Shown piece after piece: positions 12,126 to 24,785 of a stretch of 64,000 nt of DNA. The notes beneath the pieces are model-generated. The model did not search any database. It was not told the DNA's origin and saw only the letters and a program-made list of their open reading frames with translations. The translations under genes and the position numbers were made by a program. The stretch spans positions 20,619,332 to 20,683,331 of the forward strand of contig CM040746.1 of the NCBI GenBank assembly GCA_022829145.1. Reading direction: 5' to 3'. The stretch's first letter is position 1. Each line of letters starts with the position of its first letter. The stretch comes from Albula goreensis. Its lineage: Eukaryota > Chordata > Actinopteri > Albuliformes > Albulidae.

Positions 12126-15100
12126 GTGAGCTACTGCAGTGACAGGATATTTGAAGTACTTATTATTTGATAAAATCTGTATCAATCAATCTAAACAGAA
12201 AATCAACATTCTTAGGTTCTTCAATACTTTCACTTCAGGCCATGCTCAGTCATGAAGTGAACCATGTGGAGTTTATCAAACGCAGAAATGGTGAATGTTG
12301 AAAGGTACAGAAATGTTGAATGCCGTGCATATCTCTCACAGAATAAGTAATAATGTAAATAAGTAAACTGGCAGATCAACAAAATGGGTGGGGAAGAGTG
12401 AAAGTGTCTGTACATTTCAAGACATTTTAATTGATCAGTATAGTTAATTAGCTGCTGAATTCACTGGAATCAATAGCCCTTAGTGCATTTATAAAAGTTG
12501 TTTACAGCAAGGGGGGTGTAATAGGGCTTCCTTATGAGATGCAGAAGAGGAAATAATTGCCAGAGGCAGGTTTGTTAGAAATGGATGGTTTTGAAATGGT
12601 TGTGTTTTTGTTTTTGCATCGTTATACACTTATAATGAAAGGGCATTATTGTGACATCATAGAGAGCTAGTTATGCAGCCGCTTGAGGGGTTAAAAGAAA
12701 CATTGAACAGAGCAGAGCAGGCTGAAGCATGGAATACTCAATTGTGATTTATCCCTGCTAGAAACAACTGTAAAAATCAAAGTAATTTGTTTAGGTGGAA
12801 AGGAAACTCAGTGTACCCAGAATACTTGATCTTAATTCTTCCCCTTTTCAATCTTCGCTGGGAGCATAGATCACTGGCCATGGATTTTATGGCATTTTCA
12901 GAAAATTTACGGTGTTTTATAACCACAGGCCTAAGTAAAAGATTATGGGCACTATTTTGACAGGTTTAGACATGATGAAATTATAAAAGGGCAGTATTGT
13001 ATTTGAATAATTGCCATCATTGCCTGGCAACCCATATTTGTGAGATACCTGTGTGAAGGCAGAGCTCGTTTTACAGTAGGCTGGAATATAATTGTTTCAG
13101 TCACAGATGTTTTGTCTTTTAGTCTTGTGAAATTGAGACAACATAAACATGACAGCAATTGTGTAGTGTGATGTGCTTTATTTTGTCTGCTGCTCTGTGA
13201 GTGTTGAACTATAAAATAGACCAACATATCTGAAAGAGCAATTTGATTGACAAAGCTGCAGGTTTTGGTGCATAATTTGTTTTACAATAATGAATGTTTT
13301 ACAGATGATAGATGGATGTACGTCTGCCATAGCTTTGATCAGCTCTTACTGGTGATCTTGCAGGCAGAAGTTGAGCTGGAGGTCATAGGGCATAGAGGCA
13401 TGATGCCATGGAAATGTGTTTGATGTGTTTTCTAATTGTTCTAATTTTTTGAGAAATAATTAATATTGTTTTTGGGTATTGAGGAATATCTCAGCCGAGT
13501 GACTGTGTTATCAGTAGCAGAATTCACAGATATTTTGGGGGAGGTTCAGTTATTGGTATTCCAGAAAATCTTACATTAGTGAACCCCTAGGGTTCAAGTA
13601 ACCATACAGATCAAATACAAAACAAACACATTAAACAAATAAATAAATTCATTCATGCTGTTGGCCAAGGGGGGCCGAGGAAGTTATCTGCTAGAAGACC
13701 ATTTTATTATTCTCTTTTCAAATCTTTTCTTATTTGATGGAAGTGTAAATTTCACTAAAACTCACTGAATAACATAAAATGCAGAAAAGGATTTTTGAAA
13801 GAAAACCTTCAAGAGCAGCCATGGCTCTCCTTGAGGCCCTGTACTTATCGAAACACTGAAGCACTAGGCCTTTCAAAATCAAAAGTGTAATTTATAGGGT
13901 CATTTGTAAGACTCCTGCCATTACTTCCAAAAACATGTTTATTTACTGTCCATCAGGAGCCTTCAAACTGACACTTTGAATTGTGCTTCAGGAGCCAGAT
14001 TTAAACATCTTCACAAACCATTCTTTTACCATAGGAAAATTACAAATTTTCAGACCATGTCTATTTTCTTTGTAAAAAAGAAAAAAATATAAAGATCCTG
14101 CAATTACCATATATTGTAATGCTCGAATCTCTCTTTTAATACAGCAACTTGCATACACTGCGATAATAACTTACATAATTATCAATTAATACAACTTATC
14201 TGACAAATGCCAAAAAATGTCCACAACAAGATGGGAGATAAACTATGGGGCTGAGCACACTGTTAGCTTTATTGAATTCAACTTATTTTATGGAGGGTGC
14301 TTAAATGCAGAAGACATTGTGTGTTTATGGGCCTACTAATTTCAAATGCACTCATCTGAATAATCTTTGCAGACCTTTTCAAAATGTGTGACACCGTTAC
14401 AGCAATAGTAGATTTTGAGGTCTGTCATTTGTGTTTTTTGTTGTGCCCATACAGTGAGCACTTAGATATGGTTCTGAATATAAATGTGACCTTTGGAACT
14501 CAGGTTTTTTCCCCCAGCTTGTTATGCAACAGCACAGCACAACACAGAATGCCCATGTGTAGCCTTGGAATTAGGTTTGAATGTCAGGAAAGGTACACCA
14601 TTTAGAAAGACCAATGCCCCTGTGTGTGGTTGAAAGCATGAAGATAATCTGAGTTTGAATTAAAAAATGCTGTATTGGACAACTCTATCTTTGCATTTTA
14701 AAATTGGAGGCCTATAGCCAATGCTATAGTGCTGGCCTCCTTCTTATTCTGAGAGAAGCCTTCAGTTGCATCTCAGTTCAGGCCAGTTGTATTGTTTTAT
14801 AACATTATAAAATATTATATCAGTTTGAAACAATGCTCCTACTTGATGTTAGTCATAATGTTTCCAATATTATGTTAGGACTGACAAACAGAAATGTATG
14901 GCATGGCAACTCCATCTATGGTCCTTTTATGAATCACTTCCTCTTAACAGGTTACCTCTCTAAAAGGTAACCCAAGGGAACAAATGACCTAGGATCCCTA
15001 AATGCTGCATGTGTGCACAAATATTAAAATACATTTAAATGAACAGCATAATTGATGGAACCACCCCACAAGACAAAACTTAATCAATCTGACTCAATAT

Positions 15101-17254
15101 TAAGTAAGCTTATTTAAAATAACAAACAAGATATGGGAAGGAAAAACAAAAATGGAAAATTCATTAAAAGTTGTCTCTCAAGGAACATCCCTTTGAGTCT
15201 AAATATGGCTACTTTTAAAAGGACTAATTCTGACCATAAATGATTCACTGCCCTTGGCCTGCATTGACGAGGCAACTATTGGTTCAATCTCACTGTGGAG
15301 AGATGGGGGCTAAGCTGGGAAGGTTTGTTATTCTTGTGGCTGTCTAGTGTCCTAGTGTGTGCTGATAAGTATATGTTGACTTTCTCATCCTCCAACCACA
15401 TAGGTGGTTTGTAATTGATGGTGTGTTGGCAGTGTGGAAAGAAGTTATGGCTTGTTGTCATGTGAATCTGCGCAAGAAGTTTGCTGCAGTTAGTTCTCAT
15501 TTGTTAATTAGGTGTTACATACAAAATTAGGAGTTATTCATATAGTTTTAGCCACAGTTAAAACTGTTTTGAAATGACACCAAAATTGAGTATGGTTACT
15601 ATTTACTTGTGATTTCTGCATTTTTATTTGAGATTATCACTTGCCACATTTCAACTTTTTTCTGGTATTAATAAATGAGCGTTCCACACTTTCAAGCATT
15701 ACCTATTTGGTAAATAATGTATTCAATCAATATCCTCAGGTGTACATCACAGAGAACCTCACAGAGTAATGTGCTTTTATTGTAAATTATGTTCTTGGTA
15801 TTTTGTAGGAGCAAGAAAGAGGCTGAGAGAGTAACAAATATTCCCTCTCGGTTCTAATCCTAAAACTGGTGGACAGGACCGATGCTGCTCTTACCCTGAG
15901 ATGGGATTGCATGTTTTCAAAGCACATAATGACTTGTTTCCAATTTGTGTTTTCTCACAAAGAGATCTTTCCACAAAAATACCTCTCTCCCCCAAAGGCT
16001 TATACAACAGTTTTCATTCATCGCACCCTGAAACACACCAGTGATGATATGTTATACAAATACTGATGAGTAATGCATTATTCCCCTCTTATTGTTGAAT
16101 TTTGTGTGCAATGGGCTGATACCTTTTTTAATGAAGGCTTACCCCACTAAAATATGCCCATGAAAAGTTCAGTGCTTGGCTGTGAATGGGCATGCTCTTC
16201 CAATAAGTGACCGCAGACAAAGTACTCTTGGGCTCTTCAGCAGTGGATGGTAGTCTCTGTGGACAAAGACGCCACATGGTATTCATCATGACGCCCAGAC
16301 CCATGCAGAGTGTGTGGGTGTGCTGCACATGATGGCATGCGTGTGACCTTTTTTGCTGCTGGTTCATGGCTGTCAGAGTGGGCAGCAGGATCCTTTCATA
16401 ATCCCTGGCACCCCTAAGGAGTGCAATCTACCTCATTAACTGGGCACCCCTCTCTCATGCAGAGACACCTGGAAAGTGCGGGAAAAGTGGGAAAAGACAG
16501 GAAACCTCTGTCACGGCTTTGGGTTCCTGTCTCTGGAGAGGTCGATGGGAGTGTGTGTGTGTGCAGTCAAGCTTTGATTAAGAGTTCAGAGTGAGGAAAA
16601 TTACAGGCCTTAGACACAGAACTCTGATGGAAAGATGTACCTTAAGACATTGCATTGTTTGACACTGATTACCTGAATCCAGTGGAAAGAGAGTGCAGGA
16701 TACTATTGATCGGGGTCACGTTACATTTCGTAAATGTGGCAGCAGGGACCAATGGGCAGGGCCAGGATGGACAGATTCATTAACTCCTGTCAGACAAATG
16801 AAAGCACATTTTATCTTCATGCACCACTAGCTGGATACTGAAATATGTTTCCCTAACAACTGAAAACAACAGAGCGCAACATTTCGCCATCTCACCATCT
16901 TTGTTCTGAGTTAACGTTGCAAGAACTCACTCAGGCTAGAAAGAGCAGAGATGATGTCATAAAGATTCCAAAAATAATTAAACAATACAAGTGCTTGAAA
17001 TGAAGAAACACTCATTCAGCTTATCACACAGATTTTATGTAGATGTTTCATTTGAAGCATTCATGAGAAAGTGAGAATGAATAAATACGCTTGTTTCAAG
17101 TGCACTGTCTGATTTCATAAAATTGTATTCGCTTAAATTCACTATCATAATGAAGCATTAGGGATGGACATGAAAGTATGCCTTTGGTATGTATTACAAA
17201 TGAATATAGAAAACGGTCAGAAAGATTACAGTTTGCTTTTGCTGATCTTGGGCC
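12126..17254. other. Featureless AT-rich DNA
   Basis: No coding exon, repeat element or RNA gene is recognised. A small perfect inverted repeat, ggttacct/aggtaacc, lies near 14950-14975. If the exon at 12052 is real, this is its downstream intron. Confidence 0.5.
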
Positions 17255-17385
17255 AGGGTTGGGCAGTATTGGTCACAGCACATCTCCGTAGAGTGCGGTG
17301 TTACAGGTTCTGTGAGGGGAAGCATTGCTGGTAGCACCCTTGAGCAAATGTTTATTCACAATGTATTTTAACTATATTACAGCTG
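17255..17385 (+). repeat. Degraded SINE body (tRNA-derived fish SINE-like)
   Basis: The phrase ctggtagcacccttgagcaa, followed by tattttaactatattacagctgta, resembles the central body of an abundant fish SINE (acccttgagcaaggta... ccagctgta). The preceding 80 bp are too diverged to show the tRNA promoter boxes. Confidence 0.4.
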
Positions 17386-18419
17386 TAGATATTCCCTGTG
17401 AAAATGACTGCTGGGAATACATAATGGCATGTATAATCTTTTTTGAAAAATATAAAAAATAAAAAAAAAATTTTAAGGAGAAGTGGCATTCAAACCTAAA
17501 AGCTCAAGGTGGATGAACTGTTGTGTCAGCAGTGCAGTGCATCATAGCTGAGCTTCTGGCTTTTTATAAAGTAGACAGTCAGCCCAGGACTCAGAGCCTC
17601 AAAAGGAAGGTCTCTTTGTACTCCGTCTGCAGCTGTGCCGACAGTACTTCTTGGTCATTTGAGTTTGAAGGAGAAGTCTCTTTTGGTGTTGACTTTGCCA
17701 TCACATTTCTGCATTGCCTGAACTCAAGCTATTGAATTACAGCATGCAGTTTACTCTCTCCTTTATTCAGGAGTAAAGAAAGGAATGTGTGTTTGTGTGT
17801 GTGAGAGAGAGAGAGAGATGTTGGGGAGAGGAAGGTGTTAAGCAAACCATTCCACTCTCTTCTGGATCTGTTGCAGTAGGTGAGAAAGACTGCACTGTTC
17901 CACATGGAGAAGAAGATGGAAGATTATTTGAGGAGCACAATGGAGGCCATTGAAAAGAGAGAGCAAGGCACAGGGAGCACAATGCAGCCACTTAGTATGG
18001 GATGGTGCATTGCCCAGATCTCCCTTTGGGTTTGTTCAGCGAGCATGATTTCATTAGCTCTATCTGCTATGGATATGGCATCTCTGTTGCATTGCCCTAG
18101 AGGCAGAGGGGGAGATGGAAGGCCTGGAAGACCACATTCTGTTTTCAGTCCACTTAGGGGCAGGAGACCGTGCTATGGTCTAGGTCTAATAATTATAATA
18201 ATTTTACGATGGCTGCTAAACAATTCACTATTTGAATCTCAATTTTATCAGCATAGAGAACCAAAAACACATAGGTTAACAACAGAATGCAACAGACGCA
18301 TAGAGGATACAGTGAGGAAGATTCCTTCTGTGAGCTGAATAAAGCATGAGGGGTCAGCCGGCAAGATTTAAGAATCTGACCCCTAACTTGCTGTTTGGTT
18401 TCATCATTCCAAACAAATG
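17386..18419. other. Stretch with a short GT/GA repeat, no gene supported
   Basis: A (GT)n(GA)n patch lies at about 17788-17817. A 152-codon open frame at 17880-18338 on the plus strand has no recognisable domain. Its middle part is an ATAAT-rich low-complexity run giving LIIIII, and it has neither a codon-position bias I can see nor splice context, so I do not call it a gene. Confidence 0.45.
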
Positions 18420-19478
18420 CTGTGGGATTGGCTTGTGTATGGACAGAGGCAGGGATGGGAGGATGGATTTGTGTATGGACAGAGACGTGCTGTGAGATTG
18501 GGTTTGTGTATGGACAGAGGCGTGCTGTGAGATTGGGTTTGTGTATGGACAGAGACGTGCTGTGAGATTGGGTTTGTGTGTGGACAGAGGACGTGCTGTG
18601 AGATTGGGTTTGTGTATGGACAGAGGCGTGCTGTGAGATTGGGTTTGTGTATGGACAGAGACGTGCTGTGAGATTGGGTTTGTGTATGGACAGAGGCGTG
18701 CTGTGAGATTGGGTTTGTGTATGGACAGAGACGTGCTGTGAGATTGGGTTTGTGTGTGGACAGAGGCGTGCTGTGAGATTGGGTTTGTGTGTGGACAGAG
18801 GCGTGCTGTGAGATTGGGTTTGTGTATGGACAGAGACGTGCTGTGAGATTGGGTTTGTGTATGGACAGAGACGTGCTGTGAGATTGGGTTTGTGTATGGA
18901 CAGAGGCGTGCTGTGAGATTGGGTTTGTGTATGGACAGAGGCGTGCTGTGAGATTGGGTTTGTGTGTGGACAGAGGCGTGCTGTGAGATTGGGTTTGTGT
19001 GTGGACAGAGGCGTGCTGTGAGATTGGGTTTGTGTGTGGACAGAGACGTGCTGTGAGATTGGGTTTGTGTATGGACAGAGGAGTGCTGTGAGATTGGGTT
19101 TGTGTATGGACAGACAGAGGCGTGCTGTGAGATTGGGTTTGTGTATGGACAGAGACGTGCTGTGAGATTGGGTTTGTGTATGGACAGAGACGTGCTGTGA
19201 GATTGGGTTTGTGTATGGACAGAGGCGTGCTGTGAGATTGGGTTTGTGTGTGGACAGAGACGTGCTGTGAGATTGGGTTTGTGTATGGACAGAGGCGTGC
19301 TGTGAGATTGGGTTTGTGTATGGACAGAGGCGTGCTGTGAGATTGGGTTTGTGTATGGACAGAGGCGTGCTGTGAGATTGGGTTTGTGTGTGGACAGAGA
19401 CGTGCTGTGAGATTGGGTTTGTGTGTGGACAGAGACGTGCTGTGAGATTGGGTTTGTGTGTGGACAGAGGCGTGCTGT
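18420..19478. repeat. Minisatellite, 35-bp unit, 29 units plus degenerate edge
   Basis: The consensus unit is gattgggtttgtgtatgg followed by acagaggcgtgctgtga, 35 bp. I count 29 clear units from about 18472 to 19478, preceded by one or two degenerate units from 18420. Two positions alternate between units: gtgtAtgg/gtgtGtgg and gagGcg/gagAcg. Unit 4 is 36 bp (gaggacg). Unit 19 is 39 bp (an extra caga). Unit 18 has gaggag in place of gaggcg. Because 35 is not a multiple of 3, the minus strand reads through all three frames with a 35-residue period and no stops. The 409- and 359-codon open frames there (threonine-, serine-, histidine- and proline-rich) are products of this and not genes. Confidence 0.95.
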
Positions 19479-20070
19479 ATCACACATTAGGCCCCATATT
19501 CTCACCGTCTCACAGTCACATCTGCCCTCTGATTCTGACATTTTTTTAATCCCAGGCATCACAAATTCTATAAAGAAATGCACACAAATTCCATTTATAG
19601 CCCCAAGCCTGAGAAACCCACATCACGTTTCTTTAAAAATCTCATTCCTCGCATCTCCCTGTGTTCCATGGTCCCTGTTCACATCAAAGACACTTGAATA
19701 TGCCTTTTTCCTTCACGGCAATGTGAGCAGTCAGAAAGCCAATCTTTTCTAAGTTGTTCTCAGCTCATTCATTTTATGAAAATTAGAATTGGAATTAGAA
19801 ATGTGTGATTGTATTGCTTCATTGGTTTCAGTGATATCTCAAATCTCATGTTCTCAATGTCTTGCTGAATTTCTCTTTTCCTCAATAACCAGCTGACAGA
19901 AGCTGGTTTGATAAGCACCCAATAATTATCCATGTTGTCTACTGGGTCTATGTCAAAGTTAATTATTGTATTATTTACTTGCTTTGGAGAAATGTGTATG
20001 AGGCATGCTTTATGATGCATATGAAGTATCTTTTCTGTAATGTGTGGACAGCTGGAATTCTACTAGAGCA
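19479..20070. other. Single-copy stretch, no gene seen
   Basis: Nothing is recognised between the minisatellite and the SINE copy to the right. Confidence 0.5.
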
Positions 20071-20187
20071 ATTGAGATAAAGTACTTGGGCGCATGGGTT
20101 CAGTGGCAATGTGCCGCATGGGAGTAAAGCCCATGACCTTCAGGTCCACAGTTCAGTGGTGCATCCGCTGCATGATGCGCTGCCCCT
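20071..20187 (-). repeat. tRNA-derived SINE copy, minus orientation
   Basis: Reading left to right, the block holds attgagataaagtac, then cccatgaccttcaggtcc, then agttcagtggtgcatccgct, ending gcgctgcccct. This is the reverse-complement layout of common fish tRNA-SINEs, in which a degenerate B-box and A-box lie toward the right end. The boxes are diverged and target duplications are not visible. Confidence 0.5.
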
Positions 20188-20529
20188 GTCTAGCACTGTC
20201 CCTCTCTGGCATGTGCCTTAAAGGGGAATGGAGTGCTGGAGCTGTGGAGGCTCTGATGGAGGCGGCAGTCTGAACTGCTCAGAACGCCTTTGAAAGGAAC
20301 AATCATGACTCATATCCCAGTCCTTCTGCAGAGTGCGTGAACTGCCTGTGTGAAGGGCCCCAGTCCCTGCCCTGGACTAACACTCTGGCGAGGCATGGCC
20401 CCCTGGCTCCACCAGCCAAGCCTGGCAGGTCTCTGCGCATGAGTGTATGGCTCTCAGCGGCGCAGATGGGTCTTCAGCTTTGTCTCCACATGCTACTGTA
20501 TTTACGCTCTGGCGGCTCCTTCCTGGGAT

Positions 20530-20830
20530 GCCATGAATATTGTCTTTCTCACTGTGTTTCTCTCATACACCCTCTCTCCTAAATGCCCAAATGTTCTTTT
20601 TTCCAAGTGTTTGCAGTCTTTCACCCAGTCTTTCATGGACAAACACTCACACTGTCACTCACTCACTCTGTCAATTTCTCCCTCTCTCTCATACTCATAT
20701 AACTGGTACAGCTCACTTACCCCATTACTTAACCTCTTTCTCCCTCTCACCCGCTCATTCTTGACTCCAGTCATTTTACTTTTCTGTATAGTTCCTGGTG
20801 TACTTTTCTCAACTTTTTCCCTTAAATGTT
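20530..20830. repeat. Pyrimidine-rich low-complexity tract
   Basis: Many ctctct/tctccc runs with interspersed cactca units are seen on the plus strand. Overlapping serine/leucine-rich open frames here (20337-21036 plus, 20655-20840 minus) are composition artefacts. Confidence 0.6.
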
Positions 20831-23800
20831 CACAGCTCACAACAAATATGCCCTCAATTAAACTTGTAAAAATACAGAAGTTCTCAAGAAAGGTCAGTCT
20901 TTGTGAACCTTTCAGACTTATTGGATGGCTATTGATTAGAAGTCCTTGCCCAGCAATTTTCTCTAGGGATCTCAGTATCTTGCAACCAGGAAGTTATTCT
21001 GGCTGTTCAATGAGCAGTGTTTGTTCTCAGGTCTGAATGTTGTAGTTCCTTCTGTGTTAGTATAGGGTGTATTTTGAATTCATATTATGAAACATTTAAT
21101 GAGATTTCAGAATTTCTGTAGTAGTCTACCTGCTTATCCACAGTCATACAGTCTGCTTTTTACATATATAATACAGTGGTGAGCAAATAGGAAGATCAAA
21201 CAAATTGAACAGTCATTTGTTCTACATGGACTACCAGATTTAATCACATTTTTTTGGAAATTTAGCAAAACCACTGATCAGCCAAGACAGCTTTTTTCCT
21301 GGCTGACTAGATAATGTTAATTGCAACAACTTAATGTTAATGTAACACGCAACAACTATCAACCTGCTCATTTGATATTTATATTATGAGTTAGTTGAAG
21401 ACTTCAAATTTTCTGTTTATAAACATTCCCTGGTTAAAAATTGAGTGTCTTGGCCGTGGATGTTGACACCCAGTGACAGCGTCAGGTGTAAAATTTTCTC
21501 TGCTGCATGATGAGAGATTTGCTTGGAGCAATGCACTTGTGTTAAATGAAAAAATGGCAGAACAGTAACGACTGAAAACTTTTTAAGTTAGTATTATATG
21601 CTTCAGCTAACCATACAAATGAAAATTCTGCCATTATTACATAACCTCTTTGTGAGGCTAGTGGTGATATAAGATGTTTCCACAAGTGGAGACAATGTTG
21701 CACACTAAGCAAAATATGCACAGTTGTAAATATGTAATAATCATAATGTAGATAGGCCTAAATATAATAGTTAAATATTGATTAATAAGGTATTCAGTCT
21801 CAGTTGATATTGTCAATATATAGTATTTAAAGTGACAGTTATTGTTTATTTTGGTCATGCTAAGGAGACATAGACTGGACAACAGGTTTTGTATTTTGTT
21901 GGTCCAGAAGGCTTCCACATACATTTGTTATTTGATCATCCCTGCAATTGTAATAATACATTTTATTACATTTTTGTGGTTTTATTTGTTGGGGAGGGTG
22001 ACAATATTGACCTTTTTCTCTGCACATATTTCCAAGTTAGCTATGGAAGAGTAAAATTTTGTGCAACTGTGTTCTACTGTGGATTGCATTTGGTGCCATT
22101 CACACCCCTCATTTATCATAACACCTGCCGATTGCCCATTTTAACAGGACCTGGAGTGTGAATGTGTGGAGAAGCTGGTGTAGCTTTGCCTTTCTGCCCT
22201 CCTCCCACATACCATCCTCCACAGCTGCCTGTTCAGTCACTGCCCGCCTCAACATGGAAAAGGGGAAGGGAAATAGAGCATCACAGAGCTCTAACTTTCC
22301 CCGGATACAGTTCATTAGAGGGGACAGCCCCCTGCTATGTTTGTCTGCAGCATATCGCATGGTCCACATCTCAAAGCCTCCCATATGGAAAGTTCCCTAC
22401 TTTTCTCTGTGCTACGGTGTTTGAATCCCAGCAGCTGAGCTGGAGTCAGGCTGTGTCCAGCCATAATTTATTTGACCCCTCTTTTGATTGTTGTCAAATC
22501 CCAGGGTGCTGCCCTGTTGGCCAGCTCCTTGCACTGCTGAGCAGGTTCCTCATTTCAGCATGACTCTGTGGACTGCTCCACTCCCCTGCTCTGGCTGTCT
22601 GTGCAACATGGCCCTAATTTGGCTCCAAGGCCTTGGCCACCTCACTGATCAGCTGCAAAACTCCTCTATCCTTCTCCCTGCTCTGGTGTTCCCTGCTGTA
22701 CACAGTCCTGGTTTCACCACAACTGCAGACAGCTCCTCTCTCTGCTCCGTCTGGCTGTGCTGAGGCATTCACATTTCAGCACCATTCTCGTGGACAGCTA
22801 CTCTGTTCTGGTCCACTGCCCAGTCTGGTGTTTTTTCCTTTTGTGATGGATTACCATGTATGTGTTTGCACCCTGGGAGGGTGCAGGAGATACAGTGCCC
22901 CCTGTCAGATTTATCAGGTGACAATACATTCTATTTCCTATTTAATGTTTGTGTAGTTGTTTGGGGGGCTAAAAGCCCTGAAAGTATGGAGGAGATGTCT
23001 AGCCTTTAACCTCTGTACATGGGACAGGAAGCAGTCTTAATTATATACGTTCTCAAACCTCAGTCATGGCTTAAGGGTTGAGAAAAGTATGTATGGTTCT
23101 TTTTAGGTGTCAAAATCAGAACCATCAGCATTATCAACACAATGCTAACAAGGCAAAATTATGCAAAGCAACAACAATTCTAGTGACATAAAATGGATCC
23201 AGATGGATTATATTTACACACATATGCACTCACACACATACACATGCACATACACAATTTAGCACCTTTTGATTACCTACTAGTGAATGTCCTCCTTTCC
23301 CCCTCTTTCCCCTCCCCCCTCATCTGCCATTTTTGGAATTTCCAACTTTACTGTACTACCCTCATATTGCCACTGTGCCACCTACATTCACTTGGATAAG
23401 CTGCAGCTGAACTGCATGCATTCCTGCAGTAGATACAATGAGTACATACTATAGAGTCCATAGCATACCACAGGAGAATTAACACGTATTAGAGGAGTAA
23501 TCCTGTCACTTATTACACCTGGTAATGTGATGACATCCCATAAGTACCTATGAAGTGCTGATTAATGTGCTGTGTCTTGTTAATGTGAAGCCCAGGTCAC
23601 AGTTTAGTGATAACAAACTTTGCACTCAAACCTGCGATGTCCCAGCTGTGGGGTAAGCCTATACTGCGGCTGAGGGATTCACACGGCTGGGGCACTTGGG
23701 ATGCCTGTTCTTTTGTTCTTTCTTTTTCTCTGTAATGTAGCAATGGTAGAGTGCTCCCGGGAAGCCATTGCTGTCACTGTGCTTCGCCCAGGTGTTTAAG

Positions 23801-24175
23801 ACCCTGCTGCGATGCGACAGCTGAAACTGTCTGCTGTGAAATCTTAAGTCCTTGGGGTGCAAATAAATAGTACTATTCCACCGTAAGGAACCACAGCATT
23901 TTGCCGAGTGAGAAAACTGCTGGATAGCAGTAAAAATGGCATGGCTAGCAAAATAATGGAGAAAAGGGGTAGACTAAAAAATGGAAAGAAGAGGAAGAGT
24001 AACAACAGTAAGTAGTATTAATATTTTGAATGCACTCTATCACAATTGCAAATGAGTCTACACATGGACTTTATACTGTTGTCAATACTAATTACCAATA
24101 TATTTCTGACATTTTAAAATAAACACTTTATTATTTGAGTTCCTAAAACAATGTGAGAGATGTAACAGATTTTGA
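20831..24175. other. Mixed stretch, no gene supported
   Basis: A GC-richer patch at about 22.1-22.9 kb gives overlapping open frames in several frames and both strands, none with splice sites or motifs. At 23215-23260 there is a short CA/CATA-rich run. At 21174 the phrase tacagtggtgagcaaatagg resembles a DNA-transposon terminus, but no partner end was found. Confidence 0.45.
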
Positions 24176-24785
24176 AAAAGGTCAAATAAGTGTTTCCAGG
24201 AATTAATTTTGTGGCATGTCAGTCAGATCAGAAATGTCATAATTGATTAATGTATCAAAGGGAACAGTGTCAAAAATAAACACAGAAAACCTGCTTCATG
24301 AAAGATGAATGATGGCAGGGGTAGACAGACACTTTACAGGGGTAGTTGCTAAAACTCCAAAACAAGGGTGTGAAAAGTTTCCAAAGGACTGAATCTACAC
24401 TATGTCCAGTCTCAAAAACAACTGCCCATTGTGAGCTCCACAAACCTGATATTGGTGGTATGGCTACCATTGTACAATCAAAGACTGATTTCTTGAATGC
24501 CATGATGAAGTCACACTTTCTGAGACCTCCAGAATCACCGGATCTGAACATCATTGAACCTTTATGGTGAGATCTGGAACAAATAGTTCAGAGTAGATTT
24601 CCTGTAAAAGAACAGGAGGGTTTCTTTTTTGAAGGATGTTCAAATATCTTGCTGGTAACACTTCAAAACTTGTATAAAAACATTCCAAGATAGACTAAAT
24701 CTGTTTTGAAGGGTGACCAAGCTCCTTATTAGTTAAAAATATTCATATATTGTTTGGTGTGTCTATTATTTTCTGTCCCCTGTAA
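24176..24785 (+). mobile_element. Tc1-like transposon remnant with broken transposase
   Basis: The segment decodes as the C-terminal part of a Tc1-type transposase. It holds the PESPDLNIIEPLW motif at about 24526-24569, which matches the Tc1 SPDLNPIE-LW block carrying the last catalytic Glu. A stop codon follows directly (24570 region), then a readable DLEQIVQSRFPV, then NLYKNIPR and VLKGDQAPY in the order expected for the family's C-terminus, with further stops. The right end ttttctgtcccctgta at about 24769-24784 resembles a Tc1-type terminal repeat. The N-terminal DNA-binding part and the first catalytic Asp region are deleted or diverged, and the left terminus was not located. The copy is inactive. 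Confidence 0.7.

Noticed and set aside
14950..14975. 8-bp inverted repeat ggttacct/aggtaacc
   Set aside because: Short enough to be expected by chance in 64 kb.
17880..18338. 152-codon plus-strand open frame
   Set aside because: No domain, no splice or promoter context, and it includes an AT-rich low-complexity run (LIIIII). Length alone is not enough.
18354..19583. 409- and 359-codon minus-strand open frames
   Set aside because: They are the 35-bp minisatellite read in its three stop-free frames. Period, composition and boundaries follow the array exactly.
21174..21300. Possible DNA-transposon terminus (tacagtggtgagcaaata)
   Set aside because: No inverted partner or transposase fragment within several kb.
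22109..22956. Overlapping open frames of 70-133 codons on both strands
   Set aside because: All frames are open by chance in a G+C-richer patch. None shows motifs, splice boundaries or consistent frame.
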